Positions 38,093 through 50,269 of a stretch of 64,000 nucleotides of DNA are shown here, one piece after another. The notes under the pieces were generated by a model that ran no database searches, was not told where the DNA came from, and was given only the letters and a program-made list of their open reading frames with translations. Numbering within the stretch: the first letter of the stretch is position 1; each line of letters begins with the position of its first letter. The stretch lies in NCBI GenBank assembly GCA_910589415.1, contig OU342632.1, positions 38,391,637 to 38,455,636 of the forward strand, written 5' to 3'. This stretch comes from Malachius bipustulatus. Lineage: Eukaryota > Arthropoda > Insecta > Coleoptera > Melyridae. A program made the translations under genes and the position numbers.

Positions 38093-38599
38093 CTGTCAAC
38101 AAACAAGTAAAAAATTCGTTTCATTATTATTTTTTTGATATAATATGAGTCATGAGACTCTGCATGTATACCTAATCATTTGGGCACATCACATGACCCG
38201 TATTTGGGTGATGGATTTCTTATGGTGAAAAGTGCAGTGAAATGCAAATAACATTGGGACAGTGAACGTACGTTTTAACCCCTTCGGTGCCATGCGTGGT
38301 TTGTAAATATGCTTAAAAAATTAAAAATTACAGGTTTTAGATGAATTTTTTATTTTTTTTTATCCGCCTTCAAGTTTTAAAGCGTGAGATCGCAGACAAA
38401 TCGAGCCTTATTCACTAGTGAATAAAAAAAAAAATAAAACAAAACCAAAGGCGCCACAACTAGGAAGCAACAGCTACCGGATTAGAAACTGATTATTTGT
38501 TGCTATTTTATGATTTGCTTTTTTTTTATTTTTTTTCAGTATCCTGACTTCCATGTATTTTACGACTCGTACTGAGTCTGCTTAGTGACCTTGACAACG

Positions 38600-38830
38600 T
38601 TGAAGTTTTAGACGGGATTCGAAAAGCTAAAGAACTACTCCTGACGATTATAGGGAGAGAAACTTTCAATATCTCATCCACATCATGCGAGGATCCAAAT
38701 ATAAGACCTTTTTCTTATTAATAGAAGGGAAAATTCAACGAAATAGATCAGGGATAGAACTGTGACAGACAAATCTGTGGAGATCTGTAAAGATCTCCAG
38801 AGATGACTCAAGAAAGAAGAAAAAGTATGC
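38600..38830 (+). pseudogene. RTE retrotransposon C-terminal scrap
   Basis: The reading VLDGIRKAKELLLTIIGRE, followed in another frame by FQYLIHIMRGSKYK and LLIEGKIQRNRSG, matches segment by segment the C-terminal part of the RTE element at 187-555 (VLNRMQKECEIISTIKKRK, LQYLGHIMRG, IIQGKIGGKRS). It is strongly decayed, opposite in orientation to that element, and without a visible GAA tail. Confidence 0.7.
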
Positions 38831-38839
38831 AGTTAATTT

Positions 38840-40262
38840 CAGAACTTAAAATTATATACGCCGCATCTAGAAGAAGTTATTCAGTGCATCAGATGGCACA
38901 AGCAGTTAGCAGAGGAATAAGCGAAAATTTATAAATAAACTATCAATTTTTTTCAACAGAACGACATTAAACTAGACTTTAGTTGACGATTAGGGTTGGA
39001 GAAAAATGGTGTATTTGCATAATAAGTAATTACAGCCTGAGCTGTATTTTCGATAAACAAATATTTTCATACAAATTAGGTACTTATATGTGCCGGGAGT
39101 AGTAGTTGTTGGCTTTTAAATAGAACCTCTGCTCTGTTGAAATCGTAAGAAGTTCTAGACGTTTTGCTTTGATTTTGTAGAGATTACTCTGGCCAGACGT
39201 TGCTCCAAAAACTTTTGTAGAGTAAGCCAAGACTTCACTGTTTCTCATTAAAAATATATCATGAAAGTATCAATATTAATTCATTTACAAATTGATTTTT
39301 CTTCTTAGTCCTGCCTCAGGTACCCACTGTACGTTGAAAAAAAGTAGAAACGAAAATGTAGAAAAATCCAGAATATAGAGGATGTAAATGAATAGTGTAA
39401 AAAAATGGAAGATCATTGCTTACTGAAAGTTAAGCTGGTTTTTCAAATGAAAACAAATCAATTCCCCTCTCCTGTTGAGATACAAACCCTTTGAAGGGGG
39501 TGTCAAATGGTTTTTAATTAAATTTTTCCTTAAACACGGTAAGAAGTTACAGATATTCAATCAACTATAGGCGTAGTCTGCTATTGTCAGTACATTCAGT
39601 GAACAATTCATTAATTTCCCCTACAGTTTTATGGAGTATAGACCACCCCTGAAGAACATTTTGCAAGAATTTTTCTTCCAACAGCTGTACCGCTATTTTA
39701 AATTGGATTTGGGATAACCTTTTTTCAGGTTATTCTAAATAAACAATCTCTCTTGTAACTTTTTCGTAAATTTAATGATCTTATAGAACAAAAAAAATGT
39801 CAATTTGCATACGGTAGAAATTTTGAAGAAATAATTGAATTTTAATAATTTATTTCTTTGTAGTTCTTTAACAGGTTGTTGTTTCAAAGCTCACAAAAAT
39901 TTATCCTCCGCATCATGATCCAGGTCACAGTTTTCAGTCCAGAGTGGTGAGTTTTTTCGGCAGGGGGTGGTCTGGTACCGCCACAAATGTATTGCTATTA
40001 ACCTCATCGGAGATTATAGGCACCACCTACTCTTTTCCTCAATTTTCCTCAAACGGAAAATTCCATAGAGGTCATCCCAAGTGTGTGGGGCAGTCATATA
40101 ACCAATGTAACTGTGGCTCTCGGTCCATAGCGACATTCGACGCTTGGATATTTTGCAGAAATCTACTGGCACTGGGGAGTCTTGTGCACTTAATCATGCG
40201 CATGTATTATAGAATTTACTATTTGTGTACTCTGATTAGGGAGTCCATTGACGGTCATTATA
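38840..40262. other. Non-coding stretch
   Basis: No gene seen. A 154-codon plus-strand frame (39944-40408) runs into the repeat at 40263 and is judged a chance frame. Confidence 0.45.
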
Positions 40263-40811
40263 TACATCCGCGACTCCTACAGTTTCACTATGGCACCTAT
40301 AGGAGTGGAGAACATAGCTATAGTAACACCAGGAAGGTATTCATTTGCTTTCCAAATGAAAGGGAAAGCAACAAAACGGCAAAAAAATCGATTTTGAGAG
40401 TGCTATGAAAGTACGGTCCTGACAAAAGCGCCGATTATACCACTAATCTCGGATGTAACCAAGGATGTAACCACTTACGACAAAGCTAAGCGCTTCGAAA
40501 CGTATACATCAGTCACGTACTTGTATGTATCCGCTTTTTCATATCGTGAAAAGACCACAGGGATTGATGTTACGAATTTTGGAATATAAATGCAAAATTC
40601 AAAATAAAAACCGTGCTACTGTTAATCTTGAAGATATTCCTTGCCCTGAAAGTGAAAAAAAATGAAACGCTACCATAATGCCAAAGAGGCCTTAGTTGTG
40701 ACCTTAACATTAGTTTGCAATGGCTGTTTATAGTTTCTTACCCACCCAGCACCCCTATTTCGCTCCTCGGTCCCGAAAAAATTGATGAAACTTATAGGAG
40801 CCGTGGATGTA
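40263..40811. mobile_element. ITR element family member, copy B
   Basis: The second copy of the element at 29869-30430, in the same orientation, about 550 bp. It begins TACATCCGCGACTCCTACAG and ends GGAGCCGTGGATGTA. It is flanked by TA on both sides (40261-40262 and 40812-40813), compatible with a TA target. Both copies are preceded by ACGGTCATTAT, so the element may really start a few bases earlier or favour this target. It is non-coding. Confidence 0.8.
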
Positions 40812-41322
40812 TATATTTACGATGTATATATTTACCAGCCCCTTTGACTTCTGAGGGAAGCTATAAATTACTGACGGAAACTTCCGATACCTTCCGATAC
40901 CGAAGGGGATTGGAAGTTTGTTGTGAGTAAGATATCCACGAGCAGTGGTCTGCAATATTGCATTTGAGCAAAATCGGTTAAGTCGTTTATAAACGGAAGT
41001 CATTTGAATTTGAGAAAAAATTGTATTCAGCCGCTATATAAGCAGATGAAAAAACTAATCAAGGAAAAAGAAAATAAAAATTGATTCCCATGGTTGAAGT
41101 TTGGCAACCGCTCAAACTTACTTTATAATACAAAATATTAAAATTAATTCCACTTCAAGAGGAAATTATGATTTTTAAGAAATAAAAATTATCACACCGC
41201 AAGTGCTTTTATACACATAAAATACCGTAATAAGAAAATACTATTCTATATACAGCGTTAGGGAATATTCTTAAATATTTTATTATAGCTGCAGTAAGGC
41301 TTCAAAGTATGGTATGTATAAT

Positions 41323-42122
41323 CTGTCCACTGAGAGTTGTCAGTTGTCATGCCACACTGATTCTAAAGAATTTCATTTAATTCGATTTGAATCGTACACT
41401 TATTTCTAAGTCGAACCAGATGTGGTATCGCAGTTCGTGTCAGTGGCGTGTGTTGAGGAACAATGAATGTCCTACAAATATATTATTTCGACAAGTTATT
41501 GACGAAGTAGAGCCTTGCAACTTTTTGATAACAAATATTATATAATGCAAGTAAATAAGAATGATAATAATTATTGTTATCATCATGATAGAAATATCAT
41601 GTCACCTACCTGCTGGTTGCCGTTTACAAGAAAGAATAACACCTCCGTTTTCTTATTATGCAAGTAAAATATTCCAGCAATTTTACCACAAGACCACGTA
41701 CTAGGGAGTTCAATCGTTTCCCAGGCAAAACAAGGAAATAGATTTTTAGGCATTCGCGCAATAAGTTACTCATAGTTTATCACACCGTACAATAACACAG
41801 GTAATTCTGCTAATTTCGTATTAAAAACGTTTCAAATCACAACAAAAACCTTATTAGTATATTTAACGCTGACACTGACACTACTGACAGTAGTGACGAC
41901 AATCTTATCGTAATATCGTATCAATCTAAGCGTTTCAAGACGCGAGTCGATACTTTCGTCTCACTCTCGCTCATCTTTTTAGAATTGCTGACGATTCAAA
42001 CATATTTCTGACAATACGTCCCATTTTAACTCGATTGACTATGCAATGCAATAGAAGGAGTAAGAAACATAACGAGATGATGTATCCTTAGTTATCACAA
42101 CAGACAACTCTCAGTGTACAGA
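41323..42122. mobile_element. Candidate non-autonomous element with CACTGAGAGTTGTC ends
   Basis: TCTGTCCACTGAGAGTTGTC at about 41323-41342 faces its near complement at about 42103-42122 (read as TCTGTACACTGAGAGTTGTC). Inverted similarity covers roughly 24 bp at each end. There is TA outside CAGTG on the right but TC on the left. The interior has no coding capacity and includes the small palindrome CACTACTGACAGTAGTG. The class is uncertain. Confidence 0.5.
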
Positions 42123-43989
42123 CTTTAGTTATAAGTTTTAGATCTATTTTATTACAAAATTGAATTTTTATTAAATATGTACAAAAACACAATACATTGA
42201 AAAACTTATTGAAAATTCAAATTATGGAAAGGCTCAAACTGGAAGCTTATTACCGCAAATCATACCTACAGCCTACTACTGCATATGAAATATTCAAACG
42301 CTCCACGTCTGCACTGAACATACTTCTCGAGGTTGATATGACTTCTGCGTAATCTATTTTACGTGTTGTTTGTTGTTTAAAACAGTTTAATTTGAAACAC
42401 AAAAAAAAGTAACAGTATATACGCAATGAGTCTATATAGTATGAATTATACGGTACATGAAGTTATGGATTCTTTATTTTTCTATTTTGGTTGAATTTTG
42501 TTTGACTGTACTCAAGGGAACTTGTATATTCACGCCCTCCAAACATCTGTTAACTGAGTTTAGAGGGGCATAATTATAAAGTTAGCTGTTTGTTTTTGTT
42601 CGTTTATAAATTTCATAATATCTGAAGCCTGTACGGCGCACCGAGATATATTCAGGAGGGTTTTAACGTGAAATCCTGAAATCCGGGACCTGTAAAAGTT
42701 TTAGTAATCTAGATTAGACTGAATCCGTCCTACTTCTACGATGCTTCCATTATGTATACTCTTCCCTTATATAAATTGAGCTCGTTCTAAAGAATGAGCC
42801 TTGTCGTTTTTCAAAGGCAGATATATTTTTGATGACTTGTGTAATTTAAAACCGCGTGATTCCCTTTCCCTACCGCTCTTTTTCTTTCGTCCTTTTCGCG
42901 CGCGATTTAATAATCCTTACTTCAGTTATGTGCCTGTTAAGATATCCTTCTTTGTACTACAGACCTAAGGAACAAGTTCGCTTGCTCGCTGTAATGGAAC
43001 AAGCAGGAATCATCGCTAAAGATTTACTTTTTATGACGGACGCCGAAGAATGAGATATCTTTCTTATTTTGAAAATTTACAAGACAGAAATTAGCTGTAA
43101 TGTTGAAATCTTGGATTTAAGAAGCAGAAAATAAGATTTGTCTAATCAGTGGTTTTTATAGATTGTAATAATTAGGTAGGTATATTGTGCAAGAATGCAA
43201 TCTAAATTATATTAAGACATTTGGTGTATATTAATAGTCAATAGCATAATATTCTAATAATGTTATATAAAATATATGGAGGACTTATAGGCTGCTGCGT
43301 GAATGAAGGTAATGCATATTAGACATTAAATTGAATACACAAACCTATCATATTGGATAGAGCCGATTTACTATTATCATTTAATTAATTCACATTTATC
43401 CTACCATGTCATTCGGATACTAGAATTTGAATAATAAAGAGAATGAAATTTACAATCCTTTACCGGAGTTACCAATTATAAATTCCGATGTTGTGTCCAA
43501 TAAATTATCAGCTGGCATGAATATTTATGATTTGCCAGTCATTAAACAAACACTGCTTTAACAAATATCCAAGAAATATTTACGATTTGCTTACCCAAAA
43601 ACTTGTATACCTTTAATAATAAGCCGATTTCTACCGTTTACATGATTTATTTGCCTATTAGAGATTTTTTCACGCTAATTGATCAGCCGTACATTATTTA
43701 AATTACGACAGAAGCACTGGTTCAGACAGAATCTGACAAATATATAAAATTTAATTGATGTATTCTATTATATTTATGTTCTCAGTTTAAATCAGCAATT
43801 AATTTTTATGATAGAAATATTACATAACCGAACTTCAGGGCTTTGCTTTTCTATTGAAATTGGAAAAGCTTTATAAAATATATAAAGAATTTGTAAGTAT
43901 TGACTGAAAGAAATGTAAGATTATTATTATTATCCTTACCAAAGAAAAATATTCAATTTAAATACCTACATTATTATTCAGGATACATC
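42123..43989. other. Non-coding stretch
   Basis: No gene recognised. A 65-codon frame at 42856-43053 has no family resemblance. Confidence 0.45.
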
Positions 43990-43997
43990 ATAATACC

Positions 43998-44564
43998 CAG
44001 GGCCGTCTTAACCATTTCAACCAAGCATTTTAGATAATTAAAAATCTTTCTTTTAATTTTTCTTCCACAATTTCTTCATTCATAAAAAATTTAACAATAA
44101 TGTGTAAATTTTTTGGAAAATAAAAAAATATCTGCACATTTTGTAAGTTGCAGCGCGAAAGAATATTTTATGAATTTTGTAGGGATTATATGTTTTTTTT
44201 TATATGAAATTTATGTTATGTTTTGTTGAGTGTACTTAATGTTAGGTTATAAAATGACTTATTCCAATTCTGTACTTTTTCTAGCCCTTCCAAGTACTTG
44301 TTCTATAGCCATCCATAGACCCCATGTCTTTTACACTTTTTATTGGCTGCGGCAATAAAATCCCCCATCCCCCTCCCATTAAGACAATATTAGTGTGAAG
44401 TTTTCAATCTAAACTGCGCTAATTTTGCATCCACATGTCGCCATTGCCCCGCTCCGGCTAGCCATCCTGTGTATTATTGTCTTATAAAGAGAGGCGCATT
44501 ATTAGTGTACTTTTTCAGTAGCTCACAAGCGCCGAATATAATTATTATTCTGAAGACGACCCTG
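43998..44564. mobile_element. hAT-like non-autonomous element
   Basis: The left end reads CAGGGCCGTCTTAA and the right end, as complement, CAGGGTCGTCTTCA: short imperfect inverted repeats of the CAGGG type common in hAT elements. The adjoining octamers ATAATACC (43990-43997) and GAAATACC (44565-44572) agree at six of eight positions, which fits an aged 8-bp hAT target duplication. The interior is AT-rich and non-coding. Confidence 0.6.
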
Positions 44565-44572
44565 GAAATACC

Positions 44573-45761
44573 AAAAGAATGACCACTGATGATAATAATT
44601 ATTTCAAGAAATTTATCCCCGTCAAATGTATTCAACATGGAAGAAGTCATATTTATGTAACAGGTATAGGAGGTGAGGTAAATACACACCAACAATAATA
44701 TTCATATCCAAGCATATCATTTATTCTTATTAGAAACTGGATATCAGTTATGAAATTCCAGAGCAAGTTCATTGGTTCAAATGTTTCCTTAAATCCTGGT
44801 AGGTATGGGGAAATATGGAAACACCATCGTAATATTAAATTTTAAGGAGTCAATTACCAGAACGTGAATCGAGTGAGTGCATTATATAAGTTGTAATCGA
44901 GGGTGATAGAGGAAAACTGTCGTGTTAGGGGAGAAATTCCAGGAAGGAAAAGTTATGAAATCTCGGCTGCAGATATTCGTATGAATTCTCTCACACTCTT
45001 CGCGTTTTAAAACTTCCGAGGACTCGATATCCTAGCGCAATAATAAAAAAGAATTTTTCGCAGTAAGGAATTTGTGAATATCCACATTGTTCGTCAGTTT
45101 TATTAACGTGTCCCACAAGGATTGTATATTGTCATAGTACCTACTAAAATATTGAATATTTTTGGGATGGATGATGGCTTTTCTACAGGATCATCTTCTT
45201 TTTCTTCTGCACACATATTATACTGTTGAACCAACTTTTTCATTTCAACTGTAGAATTTTTTAGGCTGTTTTTTCAATTGAGAACGTAACACGTGTATGA
45301 AATTTTGTTATTATTCGAGTGCTTTGTCCTCGCAAAGCATCAAAGACGATATAGTCAGATAATTATTAGTCGTATTTCTCCTGTAGGAAATTTTTCATGA
45401 AGTCTAGAAAAAAGAAAAAATCCTCGACCGATTGTGTCTATAAGTACTATTTACTTTAAGTAATTTTACTAGAGTGATTTTACTTTAAGTGATTTTACTA
45501 GAGACCCTTTTATTTTAGGTATCCTAATTTGTCAAAGATTTATAGATAACAGAAAATTAATTCCTTTACAGAATGTTACCACAGTTTGAAGTTGCATATA
45601 ATTTGTGCGACATAAAAAACACATTATATTCAAAATAATTTTCGAGTCATGGCTGCATTCAGGTAGATCGAGAACTTGACGAACATTTTGTTGATGTGCA
45701 TCCTTGTAATCCCTTAGTGGGAATAATCCCTATAGACTCGCGGTTAGGCATACCTACTCTT
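44573..45761. other. Non-coding stretch
   Basis: Nothing recognised. A short direct repeat (AGTGATTTTACT) occurs at about 45473-45500. Confidence 0.4.
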
Positions 45762-46219
45762 CATATAGAGCGGAAGAAAAGTCTGTAAACGCCTTATTTT
45801 TTATCAAACGGTGGCCTGAATATACAAAACTTTTGATGGTTTAGGATATGAAAATTGGCGGTTTGATAATGTGCAACTTGCGTTTTTTTGATATTTATTA
45901 GTCACTGTGGTTTTTTAAATGTAGCACCCTGTACATTTTTTTCAATAAGTAGGTACTGGAATCTACTATTGAATACGAGTTTAACCATATGTACAAGGTG
46001 TTACATTACATTGAAAAAATTACTAATAATAGTATACCTACTAATAAATATCTAACGATAGATATCAGAAAAAACTGTTAATTTGGCAGCATTGTACAAT
46101 ACATATAAAAATCAAACCTAAAATCTTCATATTCTAAAAAGCTGAATGCCAAGTTTTATATATTTCTGACCACCCGTTTGAGAAAAAATAAGGCGTTTCC
46201 AGACGTTTCTTCCATAGTG
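45762..46219. mobile_element. Foldback element with CACTATGGAAGAAA end
   Basis: The right end (46219) reads, as complement, CACTATGGAAGAAACGTCTG and is followed by TA. The left end near 45762 reads CATATAGAGCGGAAGAAAAG. Inside both ends come AAACGCCTTATTTTTT and related blocks, and the arms stay complementary inward to a hairpin made of GTAGCACCCTGTACAT (about 45922) and its partner (about 45992). The element is therefore palindromic over nearly its whole 458 bp. It is non-coding, and probably of Tc1/mariner type by its TA flank. Confidence 0.65.
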
Positions 46220-46609
46220 TAAGGAGGAGCATGTACAAGACTATACCCAGTATAACAATAATCCGGGGATACTCCAGAGAACCACCTCTGGAAATTCATC
46301 CAAGAAAACGAATTTAATACTACCTAAAAGGACTCATTAAGTATTGTAAAAGAACTTGTTACAATAATTTATGACGACAAGGACATTTCACCAAATCCGA
46401 GACAATTATTGTCTGAAGGAGGAGCGTAGCGACGATTCTGAGAATCCTTAATATAAGTGTCCTTAATATCGTCCATGATGCTTATGGCGTTTTTTAGCTA
46501 TTAATTGGATTTGAATTAAATTCTTATTTAAATTCTTATATAAATTAAATGTATTATTCAATAATTATATATAAGTATATTGACGAATAAGCATGCAACA
46601 TATTATCAA

Positions 46610-46700
46610 GGTGTCGATAGCCTTGCGGTTAAAGGCGGGATCCCGTGATCAAAAACTTCTGCATGCATTGGTTCGATTCCCGAACAATAGTGGATATGTT
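46610..46700 (+). mobile_element. tRNA-like SINE head
   Basis: A box-like TAGCCTTGCGGTTAAAGG (from 46618) and a consensus B box GGTTCGATTCC (46670-46680) lie about 50 bp apart, as in tRNAs. Flanking arms do not form a tRNA acceptor stem, so this is most likely the promoter head of a SINE. The 3' end is unclear (perhaps near 46760) and no target duplication was found. Confidence 0.5.
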
Positions 46701-48553
46701 TGCTCTTGTACACTTCGCTTTTAAAAAAATGGTTACTCCGATTTTACGACAGGTATTAATAAGTAACTGCAGTTAAATTATAATGTAGTTATCGTATAAC
46801 AAACCGATAATAATTTGAAACAATCAGTACGATCTTAATTCAATAAACTACACGATGTGGGTATCGCAAGCATACCTAAATGCATAGAATGTGATTTAAA
46901 TATGAATTATCCAAAGCTGGATAATTAGATTGAGGCATGGCAAAGTCGTTGAACATACAAACACACTCAGGAGGCCGTCCAAACAGACAGCGGGTGGTTT
47001 ATTTAAATTAAGGCTGGAAGTTGATTAATCAATATATTGACAGAGACAACACGTACAAGAGTCGGGGGCCGGTCGATAAGCCAGGTTATACGAATATTAG
47101 GCCTTATCAACGGTGATTGATGATTATGTAATGGGAAAGTAATTAACCATTTCATATCGGTGTTCTATTACCTACATCTCTTTGTTTGGTCAGGTCGGCC
47201 GTCGTTGATATAGGAACGTTTGCATAAATAGGCTAGATTCCAATCAATCTCTTCTGAAAGGGTTCCTTGTCTGCTAGACACCTCCACCACTCAGCGAAGG
47301 TGCCCAAAGAAGGGCTAATATTTGACTGTCCCTTTTCTGCTATGAGCTGCTGCTTGGACTGATATGTCGGTCGATGACCGAGGTTGTCATGTTGTGCCAA
47401 AATGTCTGCTTCTTCTAAGTTAGATTAAGTAGACTAACCTGAATTTATTATGTATATAAACTTTAGGATTATACAACCTCAAAACAAGTTTTTTCCGTAC
47501 ACAGTTCCAAAGAATCAAATTGAATGCAGGGTTTTAATAAAATAAATTTAAAATATTGTTAGGTAAATACGGTCAAATTTAAATATTTAAAAAGACTACA
47601 ACTGGGAAAACCTTTTCATCAAAGAAACGATTTTAATTTAACTGTAAAAAAGTTGTACCTAATTATGAAATATATTTAGAAAATCTTAGATCAGAAAATG
47701 TTCGTGCAATTTAAAAAATTTGATGTTTTGTTTTTGATTAACTATATTCAAACTGCCTAATCTGTGATTAGCTCATTCTTGTTGTTGGTCAAGAACACCA
47801 AAAATATTAAGTGGAGGATTATGACATAAAAAACTTTGTTTTATTACTCAAACATTTAAAAAATTGTAAATGTATGAATAATAAAAAAAGCTATCTGTCA
47901 GGTATACTTACCTACACATTACATTGACAATAATTTAAATTTAGAATGAGCAAAGGTAGGATGATTTTTTTTTATTGAACAAATATGCATGATTGTGACT
48001 TCAGATTGGTATAACATTTCTTGAGTGGTATTTAGCTTGGGTTCTGTAGTTACAAAATAACAGCAGGTGCTTCAGGAATTGATGCTTTCATCAAAGATAT
48101 TGGTATACTTATATTGGATTTAAATTGGTATGCTTAAAAAAGGAAACGTTAAAAAACAAGTTCCAAGCAAGAAGAGCAAAAACATCAAGAGAGACGCTAT
48201 AAAAATTTCGTCACGCTCAACGCTTAGGTAAAGATTATTAATCAATATGAAAAAAAAAAAGTTTCAAACAAAACTTTCTGGATATATCCTTCTTAACAAT
48301 TTTTGTAATTGTACTTGTTTACGTATACAACCGATATTTACCGAGATGCATAATTTCATCCCTTAAACTCAAGATGGTGGCCACCCCTAACGAATCTGAG
48401 GGGGGAAAATTGGCTCGAGTGTTCTAGTGGCACCCCCACCTACCATTAAAATTTTGTTTAACTTCTAATCAACCTAATTTAAAAGTATCTATCATTTGAC
48501 TGGACTAATTTCAAAATACCTACATTTCGACAACAAAAATCTGCCTGGGCCTC
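46701..48553. other. Non-coding stretch
   Basis: AT-rich with no recognisable exon. The segment 48355-48450 (near AAGATGGTGGCCACCCC) looks like the inside of an old repeat but has no visible partner. Confidence 0.4.
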
Positions 48554-48555
48554 TA

Positions 48556-49017
48556 CAAGGTGATTCAGTAATGAGTACCATAAATGATACGGGGTGTACC
48601 TACTGTCAAAATAATACGAAAACCAAGAATAACTTTTTTTCCAAAAGTGCTTCCCTAACAAGATACAGGGTGTGAAAGGGTCGATTTGGAAAACACTTAT
48701 TTGATCGTATCTTCTAACTGGGTTGAACTATTTAATTCATTTTTGGTAGACATCTACTACATAATAAGGACCGTAAACGAACAAAATTTTGTCGCATTTG
48801 AACAATCCAGTGGCGTAGAATTGGGGGTCATGTGACACTTTTTCCCCCAAAAAAAAAAGTTGCTGTTGGGTTTTTTCCCATTTTTATTTGGTTTTTAGTA
48901 TTATTGGTTCAAATACCACAAAAAAGGTACACTTGTTTCATTTGCCCAGAAGCGTCCGTTTCCGAGATATTCTGACTTGCGTGTAACTATGTGAAATATC
49001 AAGTTGCAAAATTATCA
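48556..49017. repeat. Left terminal inverted repeat
   Basis: It pairs with 50270-50742 almost without mismatch, from CAAGGTGATTCAG at the tip to the region around GTAACTATGTGAAATAT at the inner end. Arms of this length are far longer than the ~30 bp typical of classic mariner and may contain internal transposase-binding sites. Confidence 0.92.
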
Positions 49018-49113
49018 CAGAAAAAGTTTTATTAACAACCAAATAAAATACTTAAAGTCGAATACATCTACCTACGTAAGTTTATAATTAACTGAAAAAT
49101 AATAAAAATAAAA

Positions 49114-50193
49114 TTAAAGTAAGTTTTCAAAGTGTCCTCCATTGGCACGAATGCATTGATGTAAACGATTTTCCAAATTAAAAATTATTCTACCAATACT
49201 TGGATTGTTTGTTAACTCTGCAAAGGCATCCACAACTCTGAGCCTGAGATCCTCTAAAGAATTTACCGGTGTTGCGTAGACTTTGGTTTTTAATTGCCCC
49301 CACACACTAAAATCCAACGGGTTCAAGTCCGGTGATCGAGCAGGCCAGTGAATGGGAGCATCAACTCCACGACCAATCCATCTATTTGGGAAGTTTTCAT
49401 TAAGCCATTGCCTTGGCTGCCTGCCATAATGAGGCGGAGCACCATCGTGCATAAACCAGAGACTGCGCCTGGTTAACAGAGGAATGTCATCAAAAAAAGA
49501 AAAAAAAACTTCTTCCAAAAATTCCTGGTAATTGTTCGCGTTTAAATTTCCGGGGAAAAAATGAAATCCAATAATTGTATTTCCACGTGTAGCAGCCCAA
49601 ACATTTAATTTAAATGTGTGTTGGTAATGGGTAACTTTGGTGGCTCTTGGGTTTTCTTCTGCCCAAACATGTGAATTTCTCATATTAAAAATGCCATTTC
49701 TTGTGAAAGTGGATTCATCCGTAAAAATTATGTTGGAAATAAAATTGCGGTCTTGGTTATGCATATTCAATAACCATCCACAAAACTCCACACGTGCAGC
49801 ATAATCTTCAGGCAAAAGGTCTTGAACTTGCCTCAGATGGTAGGGATATAGCTGGTGTTCCCTTGCAATGCGCCAGGCACTGGCTTGCGAAATGTTTGTT
49901 TGGAGTGCCAAACGTCTTGTACTTACTGTTGGATCGTTTTCTAACAATTCCAAAGCTTGTTCCTCGTTTCCAGCTGTGCGTGTGGTTCGTTGCTTACCGT
50001 TGTTTAAAAGTTTTGGTTTTACATTACCAGTTTCGCGACAACGCCGTTCCACTGACAAAAAAGTCCGCCGATTTGGCACTATTCTGTTGGGATACTTTTC
50101 GGAATATCGTCTAACTGCCGCATTCGAATTTCCAAAACATTCTCCTAATGTTAAGAGCATATCTGTGTACTCGCCATTAGATAACCTTTCCAT
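49114..50193 (-). CDS. Tc1/mariner-superfamily transposase, DD43D spacing
   Basis: 359 codons, uninterrupted, starting at ATG 50193, 77 bp inside the right arm. Residues 1-60 (MERLSNGEYTDMLLTLGE onward) form the DUF4817-type helix-turn-helix. A second helix-turn-helix covers about 85-120 (PTVSTRRLALQTN, ASAWRIAREHQLYPYHL). The DDE catalytic core follows: Asp159 in IIFTDESTF, Asp250 in WFMHDGAPPH and Asp294 in SPDLNPLDFSVWG, with 43 residues between the last two. The third acid is Asp, as in mariner, while the surrounding SPDLNP is Tc1-like. The enzyme would bind the inverted repeats, cut the element out and join it at TA. Family identity is secure; assignment to a named subfamily is not. The frame lacks internal stops and all three acids are present, so it could be active. 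Confidence 0.93.
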   Translation of the reverse strand: MERLSNGEYTDMLLTLGECFGNSNAAVRRYSEKYPNRIVPNRRTFLSVERRCRETGNVKPKLLNNGKQRTTRTAGNEEQALELLENDPTVSTRRLALQTNISQASAWRIAREHQLYPYHLRQVQDLLPEDYAARVEFCGWLLNMHNQDRNFISNIIFTDESTFTRNGIFNMRNSHVWAEENPRATKVTHYQHTFKLNVWAATRGNTIIGFHFFPGNLNANNYQEFLEEVFFSFFDDIPLLTRRSLWFMHDGAPPHYGRQPRQWLNENFPNRWIGRGVDAPIHWPARSPDLNPLDFSVWGQLKTKVYATPVNSLEDLRLRVVDAFAELTNNPSIGRIIFNLENRLHQCIRANGGHFENLL

Positions 50194-50269
50194 GTCTTTA
50201 GCTTTTTTGATAATTTACTTTTTGACAAGTTAGTTTTTTAATTGTGAATTATTGATAAATAAGGCGCCT

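Noticed and set aside
39944..40408. 154-codon open frame on the plus strand
   Set aside because: It crosses into the repeat element at 40263, has no family motif and has no splice or promoter context.
46610..46700. Functional tRNA gene
   Set aside because: The B box is perfect, but the ends do not pair as an acceptor stem and the spacing of the anticodon arm is wrong.
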